A stretch of DNA of 64,000 bases, taken from JAKFWF01 sp031367505. GTDB lineage: Bacteria; Pseudomonadota; Alphaproteobacteria; Rhizobiales; Hyphomicrobiaceae. This document shows, piece after piece, positions 1 through 9,096 of this stretch. Where the stretch lies: assembly GCA_031367505.1 (NCBI GenBank), contig JANLPY010000414.1:1-64000 (forward strand), written 5' to 3'. The number at the start of each line of letters is the position of its first letter. The stretch's first letter is position 1. The position numbers were made by a program, and so were the translations under genes. Under the pieces are notes generated by a model. It did no database searches and was not told where the DNA came from. It was given only the letters and a program-made list of their open reading frames with translations.

Positions 1-118
1 CAACGCCGTGCTCGCCGCCGTCGGCAACAACTTCCGCCGCATCCTCAACTGGCTGGCGCTTTGGTTTGCGCTGATGTTGTGCACGCTCTGCGCGAGCAAA
101 AAACAAACCACAGCGTGA
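1..118 (+). pseudogene. IS5-family transposase, C-terminal end (cut by window edge)
   Basis: The frame starting at base 2 runs open to a TGA at 116-118 and encodes about 38 residues beginning NAVLAAVGNNFRRIL. This is the conserved C-terminal end of IS5-type DDE transposases. The rest of the gene lies outside the window, so I cannot say whether the element is intact. The terminal inverted repeat of the element probably lies just after the stop (around 126-143), but I cannot confirm it without the other end. It marks the left edge of the window as a mobile-element boundary. Confidence 0.6.
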
Positions 119-156
119 AGACGGCGTTCTTCACGGACGACAAATGGGTCTCGCGT

Positions 157-191
157 GATGGGTGTCTGACCCTCTGGGTCTGACACCCATC
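157..191. terminator. Hairpin between IS end and TctC-like gene
   Basis: The arms GATGGGTGTC (157-166) and GACACCCATC (182-191) are perfectly complementary, and the stem continues inward with TGACCC/GGGTC and one mismatch. It lies 17 bases beyond the stop codon of the minus-strand TctC-like gene, so it probably ends that transcript. There is no long T run, so it may instead be a dispersed palindromic repeat. The GTCTGAC core recurs in other gene-end hairpins of this window. Confidence 0.5.
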
Positions 192-208
192 ACGATCGAT
201 CGAGGCGC

Positions 209-1207
209 TCACTCACCCTTGATCTTGAGGTCTGTGATCAACTTGCCCCAACGGCTCCGCTCACCAGCGATGAACGCGGCAATTTCGGTCCGGCTCGACC
301 CGATCGTTTCGGCTTGCAGGCTCGCGAGCCGGTCCTTGACCATCGCCTCGGTGCACGCTTCCCGCACCGTCGCCTCGATAAGATCTTGGATCGGCTGCGG
401 CGTGCCAGCCTTTACCCCCACGCCGAACCACGAGCCGGCCGAGTAACCCGGCACGGTGTCCGCAACCGGCGTATATTCAGGCGCTGTCGGCGAGCGCTTG
501 AGCGTGGTGATGCCGAGTGGCTTTACTTTGCCGGCTCGCGCATGCGCGATGATCGAGGGCAGATTATCAAACATCAGATCGACCTGGCCGCCGAGCAAAT
601 CATTCACCGCTGGCGCACTTCCCTTGTAAGGAATGTGGGTCATTTCGATGCCGGTCATGTTCTTGAACAACTCGCCCGACAGATGGATGGTGGTGCCAAT
701 GCCCGACGACGCATAGTTGAGCTTGCCGGGATTGGCCTTGGCATAGGCGATCAGCTCGGCAACCGAGTTCACCGGCAGGTCGTGCCGCACGCACAGAAGG
801 TTTGGAAAGCTGGTCACTTGGCTGAGCGGGATAATGTCCGTCTCGGCATTGTAGGGCAACTTATCGAACAGGAATGGGTTGGTCGTGATGTTCGGCGGGA
901 TGATCAGTATTTGCGTGCCATCGGCAGCGCCCTTGGCAACGCGATCGATACCGATGTTGGCGCCGCCACCCGGCACATTCTCGACCAGCACCGTGACCTT
1001 CCATTTGTTCGCCAGTCGATCGGCCATCAAGCGGCCAACGATGTCGGCAGCGCCGGCAGGCGCAAACGGTACAACGATCTTGATCGTGCGGCCAGCGGGA
1101 TACACATCTTGAGCATGCGAGCTTATCGCGGAGAGGCTCACTCCTGCGCTAGCGAGGCCGAGGTTGAGCGCGCCTTGCGCGAAGGTGCGACGAGTGATTT
1201 GGGACAT
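209..1207 (-). CDS. Bug-family (TctC-like) tripartite tricarboxylate transporter substrate-binding protein
   Basis: Extracytoplasmic solute receptor of 332 aa, the usual length for the Bug/TctC family, which captures small carboxylates for TTT-type transporters. The N-terminus reads MSQITRRTFAQG with a twin-arginine motif, a hydrophobic stretch and an ALA-like cut near residue 32 (SHAQD), so Tat export is likely. The mature part shows the family pattern: a KIVVPFAPAGAAD start, a VENVPGGGANIG segment and an HIPYKGSAPAVNDLLGG segment. No TctA/TctB membrane genes are next to it, which is common because Bug proteins are often orphans. The substrate cannot be read from sequence. Confidence 0.9.
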   Translation of the reverse strand: MSQITRRTFAQGALNLGLASAGVSLSAISSHAQDVYPAGRTIKIVVPFAPAGAADIVGRLMADRLANKWKVTVLVENVPGGGANIGIDRVAKGAADGTQILIIPPNITTNPFLFDKLPYNAETDIIPLSQVTSFPNLLCVRHDLPVNSVAELIAYAKANPGKLNYASSGIGTTIHLSGELFKNMTGIEMTHIPYKGSAPAVNDLLGGQVDLMFDNLPSIIAHARAGKVKPLGITTLKRSPTAPEYTPVADTVPGYSAGSWFGVGVKAGTPQPIQDLIEATVREACTEAMVKDRLASLQAETIGSSRTEIAAFIAGERSRWGKLITDLKIKGE

Positions 1208-1320
1208 GGCGTTTCCGGGCTAGCGTTATTATTGATAGGGTCGATGATAGCCGTTACGCGCAAACTGACAACTGCGTCCGCGCGCTTTTGCTTTGCAAGA
1301 TCCTGAGTGCGAACTTGACC

Positions 1321-1746
1321 TTAATCTTCATCGCCGCTGCGTTGAAAGCGTTCCAGCGTGCGCCGATCGCGTTTTGTCGGCCGTCCCGATCCGGCTTCAC
1401 GTGCCCCTTGACCGGCCGCGACCTTTTCTTCGGCGGTGGGTGGAACAGGTACCGGCGTCAGATCCTCGAATAGCGTGGCCGCTTCGGCTGGCGGGCCTCG
1501 CCTGACACCGGCCGACGCCACTTTCAGTACCCGCACTCGCTCGTGTGCCGTCACGGTCAAAACATCACCGATCTTGACGGTGATGCTCGGCTTCTCGACA
1601 TGCTCGCGGTTGAGCCGAACCTTGCCGGCCAACACCAGATCGGCAGCTTGCGTCCGGGACTTAACCACGCGCGCGAACCACAGCCACTGGTCGACGCGAC
1701 GACCGGCGCCGGCAGCGCTAGCACCATCGTCGCCCCGTGCGCTCAT
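1321..1746 (-). CDS. S4-domain RNA-binding protein (Hsp15/HslR-like)
   Basis: 141 aa. An S4 RNA-binding domain occupies about residues 16-75 (RVDQWLWFARVVKSRTQA, LVLAGKVRLN, ITVKIGDVLTV), followed by a basic, low-complexity tail (RPTKRDRRTLERF). Hsp15-type proteins bind the 50S subunit carrying a stalled nascent chain. The start lies 7 bases after the stop of the helicase gene upstream, so the two are almost certainly co-transcribed. The pairing of an RNA helicase and an S4 protein points to a shared role in RNA or ribosome quality control; that link is inferred. Confidence 0.88.
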   Translation of the reverse strand: MSARGDDGASAAGAGRRVDQWLWFARVVKSRTQAADLVLAGKVRLNREHVEKPSITVKIGDVLTVTAHERVRVLKVASAGVRRGPPAEAATLFEDLTPVPVPPTAEEKVAAGQGAREAGSGRPTKRDRRTLERFQRSGDED

Positions 1747-1753
1747 GGCAGGC

Positions 1754-4700
1754 TCATGTTTTGCCTGATGTCTCGGATGTACCTTTGCTCATCGCCTCAC
1801 GCAGAGCCATCAATTTGGCGAATGGCGAATCCGGATCGATCGCCCCCGGCTTCTTGGCCGGCGCAGACGACACGACAGTCATCGGCACGCGACGCTCTTC
1901 CCGTCCGCGCTGATCGCCGCCGCGCCCGCGGTCACCACGATCCCGATCGCTACGTCCACGGTCGCCTTGCCCGGGCCTATTGTCCTTTGCCGGGCCAGCC
2001 GCCCGTTTGTCGCGGTCATCCGGCTTGGTTTCGCGCGCACGATACCCCCGATTACTGTCCTCGGCAGGTTTGCGATCGGCATTCCGGTTGCCATCGCGAC
2101 GACGTGCGTTGCGATCGACGCGAACGTTCTCAGCGCCGGGCTCACCTGCCAGTGACGCTGCAATTGAATCGTCGGGATTAGCCTGAGCTGGCGTGCCATC
2201 GGCCGCGACCGGGGCGACAACTTCACGCGCTCGATAACCCTCCGACGGACGCCGGCGATTACGTTTCGGTCGATCGGCCTGGGCTTCGGCGCCTTCAGTT
2301 GATGGGGCGGCTCGCTTGAACCGTTCCGGCCGCACATGGGCATCGCGACCACGACGGCGCGGACGCCAAACTTCTTCGAGAACAGGTTCGGCTGCAGTAA
2401 TTTTTTCGCCAACAGTTTCGGCATCTGCAACCGCCTCGCCGGCCATTGCCGCAGCCTCGGCGTCCGAATGAGCGGTCTCAGCGTTCGCCGATGGTTCCGG
2501 GACGCTGGCTTCGATAGCCGGAATATCCGTTGCAGCGATCGCAGCCTCCGGCGGCTCTGAAACAGTCACAACGGAAGGCTCATCCGCTGACGCGGTTGTT
2601 TCAGAGGCAACCGCTGGCGATGTGCCGTCGGCTACCGTCGCACTTTCTGTCGCCGGCGCTTCCGCGACGACAACCGGCATCGGAGCCTTTAGCTTCTTCG
2701 GCCGTCGCTCATTCCAGAAGCCGAGGGTCTTCAAGACCTCGCCAAGCTCATCGGGTGAGCAACCCAGGATCGACATCATCTCGGGAGTGACAGTGAAAGC
2801 GCCATCGCCCGTCGAACCTTTGGGCGCAGTCGCAGACGGATTGTCGGCTGGCGCTCGCCAAGCAATCAGCGGCCGGATCAAATCGGCCAGCCGTTCTAGA
2901 ATATCCATTCGCACCGCGCGCGGCCCGCAAGCATGATATCCGCAGGCCCGGTAGAACGGCTCGGGCAGCGCCTTGTCAACGACGAGGGAGGTCAGCCCCG
3001 GACGTGGCGGTTCAGGCAATTGATCGAGCGAGAGGCCATGCGCCGCCGCACTCTTCAACAGCCAGAGTACAAGCCGAAGTTCTGCCGCCGCTGGTTTCAG
3101 CAACAGCGGGAAGTAAACGTTGAACGCGCCGAACCGTACGCCATATTTGCGCAACTGAGCCCGGCCCGGCTGATCTAACGACTTCATTTCATCCGAAACG
3201 CTCTCGCGCTTCAACACACCGAAGTTCTCGGTCAACCGAAACGCGATGCCGCGCGCGAGCCCAACGACATCGTCGGCCTTCGAAATATCAACCAACGGCT
3301 TGAGCTTGATGGCGATGTTTTCGGCCATCCAGGCATTCAACCGTTCCTGGACCTTCTCTTTGTCCGGGCCTTGCAGATGTTCGTCGACGAGCAGCACGAC
3401 CTGCGGCTTCAACGGATCTTCGCCGGGTTCTAGACGGGCAATCTCCTCGTCGCGCCACAAGATCTTGCAGGTCCGCGTCAGCTTGAATGCGTCAGGCTTT
3501 GCCGACGCCACGCGACGCGCACGCATCGCCAGTTCCTTGGAAAGCACCTGAGACGCGGCATTGCGAGACGCTTTACCGTGGATGCCTTCGCCTTGCGCTT
3601 CCGGTGTAAACATAAAGCCGCGCAACCGCCCGATCGGATGGTTCTCGACTCGGATCGCGCCGTCCTCGGCGATTTCAGCCTTCAGCTCTTCGTTAAGGCG
3701 CATACCCTTCATCAAGGCGCTGGTCTTTGCGTCGACAAATCGCTGCGTCAGGCTTTCATGCATCGCGTCCGACAATGCGTCCTCGATCTGGCGGGTGCGC
3801 CCCTGCCAGTGCAACGGATCCTTCAGCCAATCCGCGCGATTGGAAACGAACGTCCAAGTGCGGATATGTGCGAGACGGTTCGACAAGGTATCGATGTCGC
3901 CATCGACGCGATCGGAGAACGCCACCTGTTTGGCAAACCAATCCTCGTCGATCTTGCGATCGCCCGTCATGATCGACTTGTAGAGTGTGGCGACGAGTTC
4001 AGCGTGGTTCTGGCTCGATATTTTGCGGTAGTCGGGAACTTGGCAGACATCCCAAAGCAGCGACACTGCCGGCGCGCCTCGCGCTAGATCAGCGATCTCT
4101 CGATCGGCACTCACCATTTCAAGAGCCAACAGATCATCAGCTGTGCGCGCGCGCATTAAACGCGGCTCGCCCGGTGCCTGGCGCAAGCTGGCATGCAAAT
4201 TGTCGAGCGAAGAGAAGTCGAGAGTGCGGCCGCGCCATTGCAACAACTTGGCCGGATCGAACTGGTGATTCTCCAGGCGCTCAACCAGCTCATTATCGAG
4301 TGGTTCGACGTCACCGGTAACACCGAACGTGCCGTCGTTCATATGCCGGCCAGCGCGACCGGCGACCTGCGCCAGCTCGGCCGGCGTCAACATGCGATGG
4401 TTCTGCCCATCGAATTTGCGGACACCGGCTAGCGCCACATGTTCCACGTTGAGATTGAGCCCCATGCCGATCGCGTCGGTCGCGACGATGTAATCCACAT
4501 CGCCCGACTGATAAAGCGCGACCTGCGCGTTGCGCGTACGTGGCGACAGCGCACCCATCACTACTGCCGCTCCACCTTGCTGGCGACGGATCAGTTCCGC
4601 GATCGCATAAACTTCGCTCGCCGAGAACGCCACGATGGCCGTACGCCCCGGCAACCGGGTAATTTTTTTCTGACCGGCGTAGGTGAGCTTGGAAAGTCTG

Positions 4701-5152
4701 GGCCGCGAGATAAAGTTTGCGCCCGGGATCAACTCGGCAATTGCGTCGCGCATCGTGCCGGCGCCAAGCAGCAGGGTTTCCTGACGCCCGCGCGAATTCA
4801 GCAGCCGATCCGTGAAGACATGGCCCCGCTCCGGGTCGCAAGCCAGCTGCACTTCATCGATCGCGACGAAATCGACGTCGATCTCGCGCGGCATGGCTTC
4901 GACCGTACACACCCAATAGCGCGCGCTATCCGGCTTGATCTTCTCTTCACCGGTGACAAGAGCAACCTTGTCGACGCCGACACGGGTGACAATCTTGTCG
5001 TACACCTCCCGGGCGAGCAGCCGCAGTGGCAGACCAATCATCCCGGTGTTGTGGCCAAGCATCCGCTCGATCGCGAGATGCGTCTTGCCGGTATTTGTCG
5101 GACCCAACACAGCCGTAACATTGCGGCTGCGTGTCTCGTAATTGATGGGCAT
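1754..5152 (-). CDS. SUV3-like ATP-dependent RNA helicase with long disordered tail
   Basis: 1132 aa. Walker A GPTNTGKTH sits at residues 17-25, and the Walker B/DEVQ motif at 99-102 (AIDEVQLACDPERG). A helicase C-terminal domain follows (MGALSPRTRNAQVALYQSG, then QVAGRAGRH, motif VI). This is the organisation of SUV3, the mitochondrial degradosome helicase, and its alphaproteobacterial relatives. From about residue 830 the chain is an Ala/Glu/Pro-rich linker, then a region dense in Arg, Gly and Asp (RGDQRGREERR-like), probably a disordered RNA-binding tail. It is first in an operon with the S4 gene. The family role is RNA unwinding in decay or ribosome metabolism; the exact role here is unproven. 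Confidence 0.93.
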   Translation of the reverse strand: MPINYETRSRNVTAVLGPTNTGKTHLAIERMLGHNTGMIGLPLRLLAREVYDKIVTRVGVDKVALVTGEEKIKPDSARYWVCTVEAMPREIDVDFVAIDEVQLACDPERGHVFTDRLLNSRGRQETLLLGAGTMRDAIAELIPGANFISRPRLSKLTYAGQKKITRLPGRTAIVAFSASEVYAIAELIRRQQGGAAVVMGALSPRTRNAQVALYQSGDVDYIVATDAIGMGLNLNVEHVALAGVRKFDGQNHRMLTPAELAQVAGRAGRHMNDGTFGVTGDVEPLDNELVERLENHQFDPAKLLQWRGRTLDFSSLDNLHASLRQAPGEPRLMRARTADDLLALEMVSADREIADLARGAPAVSLLWDVCQVPDYRKISSQNHAELVATLYKSIMTGDRKIDEDWFAKQVAFSDRVDGDIDTLSNRLAHIRTWTFVSNRADWLKDPLHWQGRTRQIEDALSDAMHESLTQRFVDAKTSALMKGMRLNEELKAEIAEDGAIRVENHPIGRLRGFMFTPEAQGEGIHGKASRNAASQVLSKELAMRARRVASAKPDAFKLTRTCKILWRDEEIARLEPGEDPLKPQVVLLVDEHLQGPDKEKVQERLNAWMAENIAIKLKPLVDISKADDVVGLARGIAFRLTENFGVLKRESVSDEMKSLDQPGRAQLRKYGVRFGAFNVYFPLLLKPAAAELRLVLWLLKSAAAHGLSLDQLPEPPRPGLTSLVVDKALPEPFYRACGYHACGPRAVRMDILERLADLIRPLIAWRAPADNPSATAPKGSTGDGAFTVTPEMMSILGCSPDELGEVLKTLGFWNERRPKKLKAPMPVVVAEAPATESATVADGTSPAVASETTASADEPSVVTVSEPPEAAIAATDIPAIEASVPEPSANAETAHSDAEAAAMAGEAVADAETVGEKITAAEPVLEEVWRPRRRGRDAHVRPERFKRAAPSTEGAEAQADRPKRNRRRPSEGYRAREVVAPVAADGTPAQANPDDSIAASLAGEPGAENVRVDRNARRRDGNRNADRKPAEDSNRGYRARETKPDDRDKRAAGPAKDNRPGQGDRGRSDRDRGDRGRGGDQRGREERRVPMTVVSSAPAKKPGAIDPDSPFAKLMALREAMSKGTSETSGKT

Positions 5153-5270
5153 TTAGTTAGTTTCCCGAGCCTTGTGGGTAGTTGATCCCGTTGCCATTGC
5201 AGAGGCGGGCTGCCAGATCAAGCAGCAATAGCAAAGTACGTCCATCTCTACTCCGGATCGGCGTACTTGT

Positions 5271-6131
5271 TTAGTGAACCAGCGCGATCTGCTTTTGGCC
5301 TGGTGCCACGATATCCATGCGCTGCAGCAGCATAGTTCCCGTTCCCCATTTAGTGGCAACCGTCACGCGATACGGCACCAGCAAATTCGCACTGGGCACC
5401 GGGCGAAGAGCGACTTCGATGTCGGTCTTTTCGGTCGCAGCCTTCGTTTCATCATTGTTCTTGTAACCCGCAATGGGCACATAGCGAACCTTACACACAA
5501 ATCCGACGCCGGGCTGACCGCTCGGGCGCGTCTCCGCCACTTTCTGTTGGCCGGCCGGGGTCAAGATCAAGTCAAAGCGCTGTTTGCCATCGAAAATCTT
5601 CATCCGCCGGTCGCAGGGTGCAGCACTGGTCGCACGCGTGAACATCATCACCGCAGTGAGCGGATCAAGCGCCTCCGCCACATGTTCAGGCAGCAATGGC
5701 ACATATTTGGGACCACCGGGATTGCTTGGTGGCACGATGCTGACCTGATTGATCGCATGATCCTTGAAGCTCATCCGGATCGAATTGGTTTTCGTGCCGC
5801 CAATAAGGGGCTTTCCCTTGCTGCTGAACGAATACACGAGGGGCTTTGGCTGGTCGGCCAACAGCTTGCCGCTGCCGGCCAGATTGCTAGACCACGTGTA
5901 AATGAGCGGGATCTTGACCTCGGCAGTGCCGGTCGATGTGTAGTCCGAGCCCTCGATACGGCTCTGAAACTGAAGTTTGCCAATCTCGCCAAAGCCCGTA
6001 AAATTCAATTTGTAGGAGGATGTGACTTGGATTGGCCAGGACTGCGCTGCTTCGGCGCGAACTGGATTGTCGACGAGCAAAGCAGCGGCAACTGCAACTA
6101 CAGCGGCGATCGAGCCGAATTTATTGAACAT
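5271..6131 (-). CDS. DUF3108 domain periplasmic protein
   Basis: 286 aa with a signal peptide (hydrophobic core AAVVAVAAALLV, probable cleavage near RAEA, residue 27). The mature part has the DUF3108 pattern: a Tyr/Phe-rich beta strand start (SSYKLNFTGFGEIGKLQF), a central LDPLTAVMMF segment, then CDRRMKIFDGKQRFDL and a late VPYRVTV strand. The family is found in the periplasm of Gram-negative bacteria and has no assigned biochemical function. It is monocistronic and divergent from rpmB. The Cys in APCDRR and the later VCKVRY Cys could form a disulfide. Confidence 0.85.
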   Translation of the reverse strand: MFNKFGSIAAVVAVAAALLVDNPVRAEAAQSWPIQVTSSYKLNFTGFGEIGKLQFQSRIEGSDYTSTGTAEVKIPLIYTWSSNLAGSGKLLADQPKPLVYSFSSKGKPLIGGTKTNSIRMSFKDHAINQVSIVPPSNPGGPKYVPLLPEHVAEALDPLTAVMMFTRATSAAPCDRRMKIFDGKQRFDLILTPAGQQKVAETRPSGQPGVGFVCKVRYVPIAGYKNNDETKAATEKTDIEVALRPVPSANLLVPYRVTVATKWGTGTMLLQRMDIVAPGQKQIALVH

Positions 6132-6464
6132 ACGACGACGGCCCCCAGACTTCGTTTACACCTAACTCGCCCCAACAGCCGAGCCTTTGAGCGCCGATTA
6201 GGTTCGATTTTGGTCGATTCTATGTCGCGTCCATGTCGCGGTCTGCGACAGAAACCGCTCGGCCGGTAGCTGCCACAATGTAAGCAAAGCGTCAAAAAGC
6301 AAGCGGAAGTCTTGACGAGACGGCGCAGCCCCCGTACACACCAATTTGGAATTGCTGGGGCCTTGCGCCGCCAGCCGCTTATCCCGTGATTCATTCCCGA
6401 GCGATAACGCGACGATATCATCCGCGCCTGTCATAGACACGCGCGAAAATTGGAGTTGGTTGTC
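6132..6464. other. Divergent intergenic region between DUF3108 gene and rpmB
   Basis: 333 bases without a convincing gene. It separates two divergent genes and should carry both promoters. Apart from one sigma70-like box for rpmB I see no strong hairpin or operator. Open frames here on the minus strand overlap the rpmB gene and have no family features. Confidence 0.5.
6312..6340 (+). promoter_or_regulatory. Possible sigma70-type promoter for rpmB
   Basis: TTGACG at 6312-6317 is followed after 17 bases by TACACA at 6335-6340. The predicted start of transcription would be about 118 bases before the rpmB ATG. The -10 match is only fair, so this is a weak call based on eye inspection. Confidence 0.3.
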
Positions 6465-6779
6465 ATGACGAGGCGTTGTGAGTTGTCTGGCAAGTTGCCC
6501 ATGTCGGGCAACAATGTCAGCCACGCTGAAAATAAGACGCGCCGCAAGTTTCGTCCGAACTTGTGCAATGTTTCGCTGATCAGCGACACGCTTGGTGGCC
6601 GCCGTTTCCGTTTGCGCGTCAGTGCGCATGCGTTGAAGACGGTCGAGCATCGCGGCGGCCTCGACGCTTTCCTACTGAAGGCTGGCGATGATGATTTGTC
6701 GGTTCGCTGCCTGAAGCTGAAGCGCGAGATTGCCAAGGCTAAAGCCGAAGCTGCAGCGGCCGCTCCCAAGGCTGCCTGA
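6465..6779 (+). CDS. rpmB: 50S ribosomal protein L28
   Basis: 104 aa starting MTRRCELSGKLPMSGNNVSHAENKT in the conserved L28 manner (written here only as far as the family signature: TRRCELSGK, then GNNVSHA). The start at 6465 is preferred over an upstream TTG-like start because GGAG at 6452-6455 is correctly spaced and all L28 proteins begin at this Met. The family core (KRRF.PNL, RRFRLRVSAHALKTVE) is intact, and there is an Ala/Lys-rich C-terminal extension typical of alphaproteobacteria. It is a structural protein of the large ribosomal subunit, transcribed alone and followed by a terminator. Confidence 0.97.
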   Translation: MTRRCELSGKLPMSGNNVSHAENKTRRKFRPNLCNVSLISDTLGGRRFRLRVSAHALKTVEHRGGLDAFLLKAGDDDLSVRCLKLKREIAKAKAEAAAAAPKAA

Positions 6780-6809
6780 TCTTTCGCAATTGGGCGTGAA
6801 CTCGAGAAT

Positions 6810-6842
6810 AAAGCCTCGCTGTCATTCCGACGCGGGGCTTTT
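6810..6842 (+). terminator. Rho-independent-type terminator of rpmB
   Basis: AAAGCCTCGC (6810-6819) pairs with GCGGGGCTTTT (6832-6842) with one wobble, leaving a 12-base loop and a short T run. It begins 30 bases after the rpmB stop codon. Confidence 0.7.
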
Positions 6843-6888
6843 CTGCGTTTGTTCTACGCGTGTGCCCGCATGCAGGGAGTGTCCGCAA

Positions 6889-7995
6889 TTACCGGCGCAC
6901 CGCCGCCTGCGGTTTTTCCTGGTTTGCCACATCGTTTAGGATGAACTGAAGCAGAACCGTTCGTTGGACGAACGTACTAAAGTTGTCGTCGGAAATTAAA
7001 GTCAGCACGGTCTCGCCTTTGGGTGAACGATGAATGCTCAGCCCCTCCATATTGTCGATTTCGTAGTTCATATCGGCATCGAGCAGAACTTCGCCTTCCA
7101 TCAAGATGCCGCCGCGCACTTCCGATGGCTGGAACCGGCGCAGGCGGATCTTGACGCCCTCATACCAGCTGCTCCAGCGAAATCGCCGCTCAAGCACCAG
7201 TAGGCTGCCATCCGCCAAACTCTTGCAGTCCGTGAGATCGTAGCCGTCGATATTGCGAATGGTGAGCGTGGTCCAGGCGGATGCGGTTGCAGCGCTACCG
7301 GCCGGTAGCATCCAACCCGTATGCTGATTGCCGGTCTTGTCGGGAAAACGCTCGGACAGTGTAATGATCGCACCCTTGTTCGGGCCGCCGCGAAGAATGC
7401 AAACCGACTCGAGCGACTTGTTTCGCTGTTGCCGGCGCACGTCTGGCGGCAAGGTCAAATTACCGATAGGGGCGCCTAAACCCTTCTCTGTAATCGGAAA
7501 TTTTCCAATCCGATGATTTTGCTCGAATGATACGAGAACCAGCCCCTTGGAAAGCGTACCTTCGACCAGCACCACGCTTTCCGCATCCCGGTCGCGGTCC
7601 TTCAGAAGCGGCGCGCCACCGAAGCCTGTGATCGGGCCGATGCGCGCATCGCGGATGCCCGAAGGCGCCGAACCATCATAGGTCAGCTGCCCCGTCATCC
7701 ATACTCCGGCATCCGATATCGCCAAAAATTTGCGGCCATCGGAATCGATTTCGAGGCCAGACCAGCCACCAAACGACGATGAAGGAGAGGTCAACACGAG
7801 CCCGCCGCGAAAACTGAGTTTGCCGAACGTCTGAGATCCCGGCGACGATTTTCCGAAACTGCTGATCCGCTTGGCGTCGACCTGCACCACCTCGATCGCA
7901 TCGGCTGAGGCGTCGGGCTTAGAATCCGCACGTGCCCCACCCGTTAGGCAAATAGCCAAGAAACATACCACGACCGCTGCGCGCTTGCGCGGCAT
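6889..7995 (-). CDS. Esterase-like activity of phytase family protein, secreted
   Basis: 368 aa from the chosen start. The Met at 7995 (MPRKRAAVVVCFLAICLTGG) begins a clear signal peptide ending near ARADS. The open frame extends upstream to 8097 but that part is not signal-like. The body matches the bacterial phytase-like esterase family (beta-propeller type): a GGWSGLEIDSDGRKFLAISDAG opening (shown in shortened form: WSGLEID, AISDAG), a DAESVV strand, SLESVC, and the late ENIDNMEGL-like motif EIDNMEGLSIH. Substrate is unknown; family members are secreted or periplasmic. The gene is followed, in the same direction, by no partner and appears monocistronic. Confidence 0.8.
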   Translation of the reverse strand: MPRKRAAVVVCFLAICLTGGARADSKPDASADAIEVVQVDAKRISSFGKSSPGSQTFGKLSFRGGLVLTSPSSSFGGWSGLEIDSDGRKFLAISDAGVWMTGQLTYDGSAPSGIRDARIGPITGFGGAPLLKDRDRDAESVVLVEGTLSKGLVLVSFEQNHRIGKFPITEKGLGAPIGNLTLPPDVRRQQRNKSLESVCILRGGPNKGAIITLSERFPDKTGNQHTGWMLPAGSAATASAWTTLTIRNIDGYDLTDCKSLADGSLLVLERRFRWSSWYEGVKIRLRRFQPSEVRGGILMEGEVLLDADMNYEIDNMEGLSIHRSPKGETVLTLISDDNFSTFVQRTVLLQFILNDVANQEKPQAAVRR

Positions 7996-8112
7996 GGGTT
8001 GGACGCCGAAGGTGGTTGGGCTCATGCGGGCCGGCTCGTTGGAGGACTTCGCGTGACGCTGAACTAACTCCCGTCGCTTGCCAGTCAAACCGGGCAATAT
8101 AGCGACGTCAGC

Positions 8113-9005
8113 TCAACGTACACGAACCGGCGCATCGCCTGGCCACGAAAAATTTGATGATTGGCCGCCACTCCAAAATCCGCCTTGCCCCTGGGCTACT
8201 TGGCCAAGGGCAAGCGGTGCACTTGCCTGGATGCGCTGTCGTGCAACTTGGCTTGGTGGCGCCTCGCCCGTTGCCGGAGTCGATCGCGGCGTCGCACTTT
8301 TTGCCGTCCTGTTCGACGGTGTTTTTGTCGCAGTAGCGACAATTGCGGGCTCAGGTGCTGAAACCGGTTCCGCGCTATTTGAATTGGCATCCGATACCAA
8401 AACGGACTGTTGCGACCCCGATAGAGCAGGCACCGGATTTGGCTCCCCTTTAGCGGCCCCGACAGGACCCGGCCTTGTAGCGCCCTCATTGGTTGCGTAT
8501 GCGCGATGCCGGTCAAGCTCAGCGTCCGACCACGGCTCGGGCTTGCAGGTGCAGCCCTGCACTAACGCTTTTCGATACTTGAATGCTGCCGGCAGGCGGG
8601 CATAGGCACGCCCGGTAAGATCGACGGCGTCTTCAATTTGACCGCCATTGCTGGGGAAATGAAACAGCTTCGCTTCTGACTTGCAACTCGATGAGCAGGT
8701 ATTCGCGTCGCGATAGAACTTGGAGCGTGATGCTGAAAAGCTAATCGGCCAATAGAAGCCGTCGCACATACGCACACAGACAGTTCGATGCGAACGGCTG
8801 CTCCACTGTTGACAATGGCGCCGCCAGCACCAGGCGGCAGCAAACGGTTCTGGCCACTGGCTAACGGCTGGGACGCCGCAGAATTGGGTCCGCCGAACAG
8901 CGTTTCGAAAAATGACTGCGCGTGAACCGGCCCGCAAGATCCGGCGGTTCCGACTGCCGCCAACACCGCCAGAACAGCCAACCGCAACCAATTCTGAAAC
9001 CGCAT
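8113..9005 (-). pseudogene. DUF2865 protein, reading frame broken near 8780-8830
   Basis: The region begins at 9005 with a clear signal peptide (MRFQNWLRLAVLAVLAAVG, then GPVHAQSFFETLFGG) in one frame. The conserved domain (RTVCVRMCDGFYWPISFS, CSSSCKSEAKLF, CTCKPEPWSDAELDRHRAYA) is read in another frame down to 8113. In the intact neighbour (9097-10431) the same domain follows directly after a Ser/Gly-rich linker. The switch needed is between about 8780 and 8830, equivalent to one missing base. The result is either a pseudogene, a sequencing error or, less likely, programmed frameshifting. The C-terminal half after the domain is Pro/Ala/Ser-rich and probably disordered. Confidence 0.7.
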
Positions 9006-9096
9006 GTGCCATCAACTCACGCAAAATGGGTGCTCTGGGCACCTTACCGTCGCGAGTTATGACCGAGTTAGGCTAACAATCTCTTGTGAGCGGTTT

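Noticed and set aside
314..1306. 330-codon plus-strand ORF
   Set aside because: It is the antisense of the TctC-like gene, is Arg/His-rich and has no domain features.
5274..6269. 331-codon plus-strand ORF
   Set aside because: It is antisense to the DUF3108 gene, whose signal peptide and family motifs are clear.
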